Shown here: one piece after another, positions 4,436 through 5,405 of the stretch
How positions within the stretch are numbered: the first letter of the stretch is position 1
Layout of the letters: each line of letters starts with the position of its first letter
Assembly: GCA_023399635.1 (NCBI GenBank)
Contig: JAEWOP010000270.1
Span: forward strand, 1-5,405
Source of the DNA: Pseudomonadota bacterium
GTDB taxonomy: Bacteria > Pseudomonadota > Alphaproteobacteria > Rhizobiales > Rhizobiaceae
DNA length: 5,405 bases
Direction: 5' to 3'
The notes under the pieces: model-generated
The model's input: the letters and a program-made list of their open reading frames with translations, nothing else
Told to the model about the DNA's origin: nothing
Database searches by the model: none
Position numbers and translations under genes: made by a program

Positions 4436-5405
4436 ATGCGTCTGTCCCGTTACTTTCTGCCCATCCTGAAGGAGAACCCGAAGGAAGCCGAGATCGTGTC
4501 CCACCGCTTGATGCTGCGGGCTGGTATGATCCGACAGCAGAGTCAAGGTATCTATTCCTGGTTGCCGCTCGGCAAGCGCGTTCTCGACAAGGTCAATGCG
4601 ATCGTGCGCGAGGAGCAGAATCGTGCGGGTGCCATCGAGCTTCTGATGCCGACGCTTCAGTCGGCCGAGCTTTGGCAGGAAAGCGGCCGGTACGAGGCTT
4701 ACGGCAAGGAGATGCTGCGCATCAAGGACCGGCAGGAGCGTCCCATGCTGTATGGGCCGACGAACGAGGAGATGGTCACCGATATCTTCCGCTCCTACGT
4801 GAAGTCCTACAAGAACCTGCCGCTCAATCTCTATCACATCCAGCTGAAGTTTCGCGACGAGATCCGCCCGCGCTTCGGCACGATGCGCTCGCGCGAGTTC
4901 CTGATGAAGGACGCCTATTCCTTCGATATGACGAAGGAAGGTGCGATCCATTCCTATAACAAGATGTTCGTCGCTTACCTGCGCACGTTCGCGCGGCTCG
5001 GCGTGCGCGCCATCCCGATGCGCGCCGACACAGGTCCGATCGGTGGCAATCACAGCCATGAGTTCATCATTCTGGCCGACACCGGTGAATCGGAAGTATT
5101 CTCCCACCGTAACTTCATCGACTTCGACATCCCTTCCGCCAACACCGACTTTGACGATGTTGCAGGCCTTCAGGCGATCTTTGACAAGTGGACCTCGCTT
5201 TATGCTGCCACCTCGGAGATGCATGACGAAGCTGCGTTCAATGCGATTCCCGATGGAGACCGGCTGTCTGCGCGTGGCATCGAGGTTGGGCACATCTTCT
5301 ATTTCGGGACGAAGTACTCTGAGCCCATGGGCGCCAAGGTTCAGGGTCCGGACGGCAAGGAGCACCTTGTCCACATGGGATCCTACGGCATTGGCCCTAC
5401 ACGCC
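4436..5405 (+). CDS. proS: Prolyl-tRNA synthetase, N-terminal part (3' truncated by window edge)
   Basis: The first 323 residues of a class II aminoacyl-tRNA synthetase that charges tRNA-Pro with proline in the cytoplasm. The ATG at 4436 gives MRLSRYFLPILKENPKEAEI, the usual start of alphaproteobacterial ProS, with GGAA at 4426-4429 as ribosome-binding site. Class II landmarks are motif 1 around LMPTLQSAELWQESGRY (70-86), RPMLYGPTNEEM (102-113) for ATP/proline binding, motif 2 with FRDEIRPRFGTMRSREFLMKD (split here as 139-148 and 149-159), and motif 3 beginning GIGPTR (318-323) at the very edge. Only about 155 residues separate motif 2 from motif 3, so the large editing (INS) domain of E. coli ProS is absent and this is the short alphaproteobacterial type of roughly 440 residues. 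About 120 C-terminal residues, mostly the anticodon-binding domain, lie beyond the window. No stop occurs in frame. The long open frame antisense to it is not a gene. Confidence 0.96.
   Translation, partial: MRLSRYFLPILKENPKEAEIVSHRLMLRAGMIRQQSQGIYSWLPLGKRVLDKVNAIVREEQNRAGAIELLMPTLQSAELWQESGRYEAYGKEMLRIKDRQERPMLYGPTNEEMVTDIFRSYVKSYKNLPLNLYHIQLKFRDEIRPRFGTMRSREFLMKDAYSFDMTKEGAIHSYNKMFVAYLRTFARLGVRAIPMRADTGPIGGNHSHEFIILADTGESEVFSHRNFIDFDIPSANTDFDDVAGLQAIFDKWTSLYAATSEMHDEAAFNAIPDGDRLSARGIEVGHIFYFGTKYSEPMGAKVQGPDGKEHLVHMGSYGIGPTR

Noticed and set aside
4321..4959. 212-codon plus-strand open frame overlapping the proS start
   Set aside because: It is an out-of-frame reading of proS, rich in Arg/Ala/Gly as expected of a shadow, and carries no recognisable domain.
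4388..5374. 328-codon minus-strand open frame
   Set aside because: It is fully antisense to proS, whose plus-strand translation shows intact class II synthetase motifs from 4436 to the window end. Long antisense frames are common opposite GC-rich genes. The translated product resembles no family.

Overview
The window is GC-rich chromosomal DNA from an alphaproteobacterium, most likely Rhizobiales and probably near Rhizobiaceae. I base this on the proteins: a DUF1467 membrane protein, a short bacterial ribonuclease J, a ProS ending in GIGPTR, and the order nuoN-birA-rnj-mce-DUF1467-proS, which I recall as typical of Rhizobiales. Genus cannot be decided from this window. All recognisable genes lie on the plus strand. 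I saw no insertion sequence, prophage, CRISPR array, tRNA or rRNA.

Positions 1-3641 hold a tightly packed run. It starts with the 3' part of nuoN (a proton-pumping membrane subunit of respiratory complex I), then birA (biotin-protein ligase), rnj (ribonuclease J) and mce (methylmalonyl-CoA epimerase). The gaps are 2, 7 and 11 bases, so co-transcription and partial translational coupling are likely. A plausible functional link is that BirA biotinylates propionyl-CoA carboxylase, whose product is the substrate of the epimerase. RNase J is an RNA-processing enzyme with no obvious metabolic tie to its neighbours.

After a 77-base gap with a good sigma70-type promoter candidate comes a small two-helix DUF1467 membrane protein (3719-3988). 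The window ends inside proS (4436-5405), a prolyl-tRNA synthetase cut by the window edge at motif 3. The long antisense reading frame opposite proS is a shadow of it.

The 447-base stretch between DUF1467 and proS is the only part not explained by familiar genes. It holds a 10-bp hairpin whose long T-run lies on the minus-strand side. It also has a minus-strand promoter-like pair upstream of that hairpin, a short minus-strand reading frame with coding-like base composition, an 8-base tandem repeat between apparently divergent promoters, and a hairpin just before the proS ribosome-binding site. The best candidate for something undescribed is a small minus-strand transcript of about 145 nt, possibly encoding a 26-residue peptide, convergent with the DUF1467 operon and divergent from proS. 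This rests on sequence signals only. The rest of the window is ordinary core genome.
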